Source of the DNA: Armatimonadota bacterium
GTDB lineage: Bacteria; Armatimonadota; Hebobacteria; CAIYQO01
DNA length: 7,507 nt
Direction of reading: 5' to 3'
Assembly (NCBI GenBank): GCA_022708765.1
Contig: JAKIYB010000211.1
Location: 1 to 7,507, forward strand
The position numbers were made by a program, and so were the translations under genes. The notes under the pieces are model-generated. The model had not been told where the DNA came from, did no database searches, and saw nothing but the letters and a program-made list of their open reading frames with translations. Positions 5,650 through 7,507 of the stretch are shown here, in pieces. Positions within the stretch are counted from its first letter, which is position 1. Each line of letters starts with the position of its first letter.

Positions 5650-7507
5650 ATGAGACGAGAATATTCGCTGGCGCTGTGCTTTCTGCTTAGTATCATGGTT
5701 CCAGGTACGTCCGTCAAGGCGGCGGCGCCAAAGGATCCGCGGTTGGCGGCGCTCAGCGCGCGGCTCGATGCGGTTCTGCTGCGCGGCGACATGGCCGGCA
5801 TCACGCTGACCCCCGAGCAGCAGGCGGCGCTGGCGCACCCGCGGTACGGCATCCGCGCGGATTACGCGGCGTGGATCGGGTACCTGCGCCAGTACCGGCG
5901 CGATCTGGAAGCGTTTCAGGCATATCGCGATCTGCCGGTGGTGGCGGAGATGTGCGACGATCCCATCACCGTGCCCTGGCGCTTTGACGGGTGGGCGGCG
6001 GCGCTCTGCGACGGCAAGCCGGGGGTGGGTACCGGCCTGCAGGAAGCCGCGCGCGCCTGGGCAGTCATCGCGGCGTCCAACGCCAGGCATATACCCCCGC
6101 GTTCCGCCGCGCGCGCCACGTTGGAAGGCATCGCTTCCTCTCTCACCGCCGCCGCGACGATGATAGACAGGGAGGCGCTGGGCGCCGTCGCGCCGGACGA
6201 ACGCCGCCTGCTACAGTTCGTCATCCCGTGGATCTGCCGCGGCGGCGGCCGGTTCGTGAATAAGTCCAAGGGCGCGCCCTACTACGGCATGGAGATGATG
6301 TTCGTGCCGAACGACGAATTCAAAGCCGGCGATGCCGTCACCTCGCTCACAAAAACTTCCGTGCCCGCGGCGCTCCACAGCGTGACGGGATTGAACCGGT
6401 ATCTCCATTCGCTGGCAAATCAGCCGGCGCCGGCGGAAATGCTCCTCCAGAAAGAAACCGGCGAACACCCCGCCTTCACCTGTCGCGTGGATGCGCGGGC
6501 GATGGGCCGGGCGCTGGCGCTGCTGCGCGGCACGCTGGACGCGCGCCAGCTTGACCGGCTGCGCGCCGACTTGCTCAATCAGGAACCGTTGAAAATACGC
6601 GTGCCGCAGCCGGTGGGCGTCACCGGCACTCTTGTTGCGGTCCATGACACCCCTTACGGGCAGATCATCATCGGGAGCACGGAGCCGAACAGTTATACCG
6701 ACGTGGACGCGCTGGCCATCTTCGACCTGGGCGGCGATGACGACTACATCTACACAAAGCCGGAAGCGCGGATCGGCATTCGCGGACTGCAGGTGATCGT
6801 GGATTACGCCGGCGATGATCTCTACCAGACGCAGGGCGTCGGTGGCCCGGGGGCGGGATTGCTCGGTATCGGCGTGCTCATTGACCGCGCGGGGAACGAC
6901 CGCTACTGCCAGGGATTGTCGCCGCTGCTGCAGCCGCGCGGACAGACGGGCGCCACGCTGGTGCAGCCCGACCCGGAGGGCGTGAAGACGAACCTGGTGC
7001 CTTACGCCACGCTTTTCGGTAATCCGCGGAAACCGGATGAAGCCGGCGTCAGTCTCGATGCCGGCTTCGCCTTCGGCGCGGGCTTCCTGGGCATCGGCGT
7101 GCTGGTAGATGAGGCGGGCAACGACCTCTACCTGGGACAGAAATACGCCTTCGGCTGCGGTTTCTGGCACGGCGCCGGCGTGCTGCACGACGCGGCGGGG
7201 CATGACGTCTACGCCGCCGGGCTGGCGGCCCTTGGCGCGGGCATCAACGGCGCCGTCGGCCTGCTTGACGACCGCGCGGGCGACGATCACTACCAGTGCC
7301 TGGGCACCTTCGAAAGCGCCTACAGTTCCGGACAGGAGTGGGACAACGGCTACATGGGCGCGGGCATCGGCTTCGGTTCCAGTTGGCGCGCCGAGAAGCG
7401 CGGAGACACGCCGAAGCAGGCGCCCACGCTGGGCGGCGGCGCGGGCATCGTGCGCGACGGCGGGGGCAACGACAGCTACATCGGCTCCTCCTTCGGGGTA
7501 GCGGCGG
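5650..7507 (+). CDS. Secreted protein with D-x-x-G-[DNH]-D-x-Y repeats, probable beta-solenoid, 3' end outside window
   Basis: 619 codons are open and the gene continues past the edge. The start ATG at 5650 has AAAAGGAG (5636-5643) 6 nt before it. Residues 1-25 form a Sec signal peptide: MRREY, a hydrophobic core (LALCFLLSIMV), and a likely cut near VKA-AAP. Residues 26-330 are a largely alpha-helical region without a family I recognise. From about 355 the protein turns into Gly/Asp-rich repeats of the type [FVIL]-D-x-x-G-[DNH]-D-x-Y, with the first Asp at 359, 385, 412, 487, 514, 541 and 603. The usual step is 26-27 residues; the 75- and 62-residue gaps hold inserts (about 420-475 and 550-597). 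Between motifs run alternating Gly/hydrophobic stretches such as GAGLLGIGVL, as expected of stacked beta strands. The motif resembles RTX calcium-binding nonapeptides but with a longer period, so calcium-stabilised secretion or surface display is an inference. No catalytic signature is seen. Confidence 0.85.
   Translation, partial: MRREYSLALCFLLSIMVPGTSVKAAAPKDPRLAALSARLDAVLLRGDMAGITLTPEQQAALAHPRYGIRADYAAWIGYLRQYRRDLEAFQAYRDLPVVAEMCDDPITVPWRFDGWAAALCDGKPGVGTGLQEAARAWAVIAASNARHIPPRSAARATLEGIASSLTAAATMIDREALGAVAPDERRLLQFVIPWICRGGGRFVNKSKGAPYYGMEMMFVPNDEFKAGDAVTSLTKTSVPAALHSVTGLNRYLHSLANQPAPAEMLLQKETGEHPAFTCRVDARAMGRALALLRGTLDARQLDRLRADLLNQEPLKIRVPQPVGVTGTLVAVHDTPYGQIIIGSTEPNSYTDVDALAIFDLGGDDDYIYTKPEARIGIRGLQVIVDYAGDDLYQTQGVGGPGAGLLGIGVLIDRAGNDRYCQGLSPLLQPRGQTGATLVQPDPEGVKTNLVPYATLFGNPRKPDEAGVSLDAGFAFGAGFLGIGVLVDEAGNDLYLGQKYAFGCGFWHGAGVLHDAAGHDVYAAGLAALGAGINGAVGLLDDRAGDDHYQCLGTFESAYSSGQEWDNGYMGAGIGFGSSWRAEKRGDTPKQAPTLGGGAGIVRDGGGNDSYIGSSFGVAA

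Noticed and set aside
5447..5653. 68-codon frame overlapping the repeat-protein start by ATGA
   Set aside because: It has no ribosome-binding site, crosses hairpins and short repeats and shows no domain.
6211..7290. 359-codon minus-strand frame
   Set aside because: It is antisense to the repeat-protein gene, which has a signal peptide, a ribosome-binding site and regular repeats.
1..7507. CRISPR arrays, tRNA and rRNA genes
   Set aside because: I saw no regularly spaced repeat-spacer pattern and no tRNA or rRNA-like sequence on either strand.

Overview
The window is GC-rich bacterial DNA that reads as part of one chromosome or metagenomic contig. The gene content is a URO-D-fold enzyme, a sugar isomerase-type TIM barrel and a Gfo/Idh/MocA oxidoreductase in one operon. 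Beside them are a lipoprotein with an SGNH-type hydrolase domain and a large secreted repeat protein. This mix is typical of Planctomycetota, Lentisphaerota, Hydrogenedentes or Armatimonadota-like bacteria. The assignment rests on gene families recalled from memory, not on a marker gene.

Left part, minus strand (1-2301): a three-gene operon transcribed right to left. It holds a URO-D-superfamily protein (1168-2238), a sugar phosphate isomerase/epimerase-like TIM barrel (226-1107) and the N-terminus of a Gfo/Idh/MocA oxidoreductase (181 to beyond position 1). Each gene has a clear Shine-Dalgarno sequence and the gaps are 60 and 43 bp. A sigma70-like promoter with an extended -10 lies just upstream (2273-2301), and an inverted repeat overlaps its -10 box. 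The set looks like a small catabolic module for a sugar-like or methylated substrate that cannot be named from sequence.

Middle, minus strand (2319-3851): a gene for an MscS-type channel fused to a C-terminal cyclic-nucleotide-binding domain. One reading frame is conserved through all domains, but it is interrupted by two in-frame TAA codons with no frameshift. To its right is a 347-bp intergenic stretch (3852-4198). It is AT-richer and carries a 27-bp-period direct repeat that resembles insertion-sequence ends, plus a short possible coding remnant.

Right part, plus strand (4199-7507): first a lipoprotein gene with a signal peptide and lipobox, one bacterial Ig-like domain and an SGNH-like hydrolase domain. 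It is broken by an apparent single extra C at 4267-4268. A strong intrinsic terminator (5316-5361) follows, then a 397-bp gap with several hairpins. The last gene is a secreted protein of at least 619 residues, still open at the window end. It contains seven D-x-x-G-[DNH]-D-x-Y repeats, mostly spaced 26-27 residues apart.

The main point of interest is that the two genes flanking the IS-like relic are each otherwise intact but carry small lesions (two nonsense codons, one 1-nt shift). This could be recent decay, sequence error or, less likely, recoding. The repeat protein at the right end is the best candidate for something undescribed.
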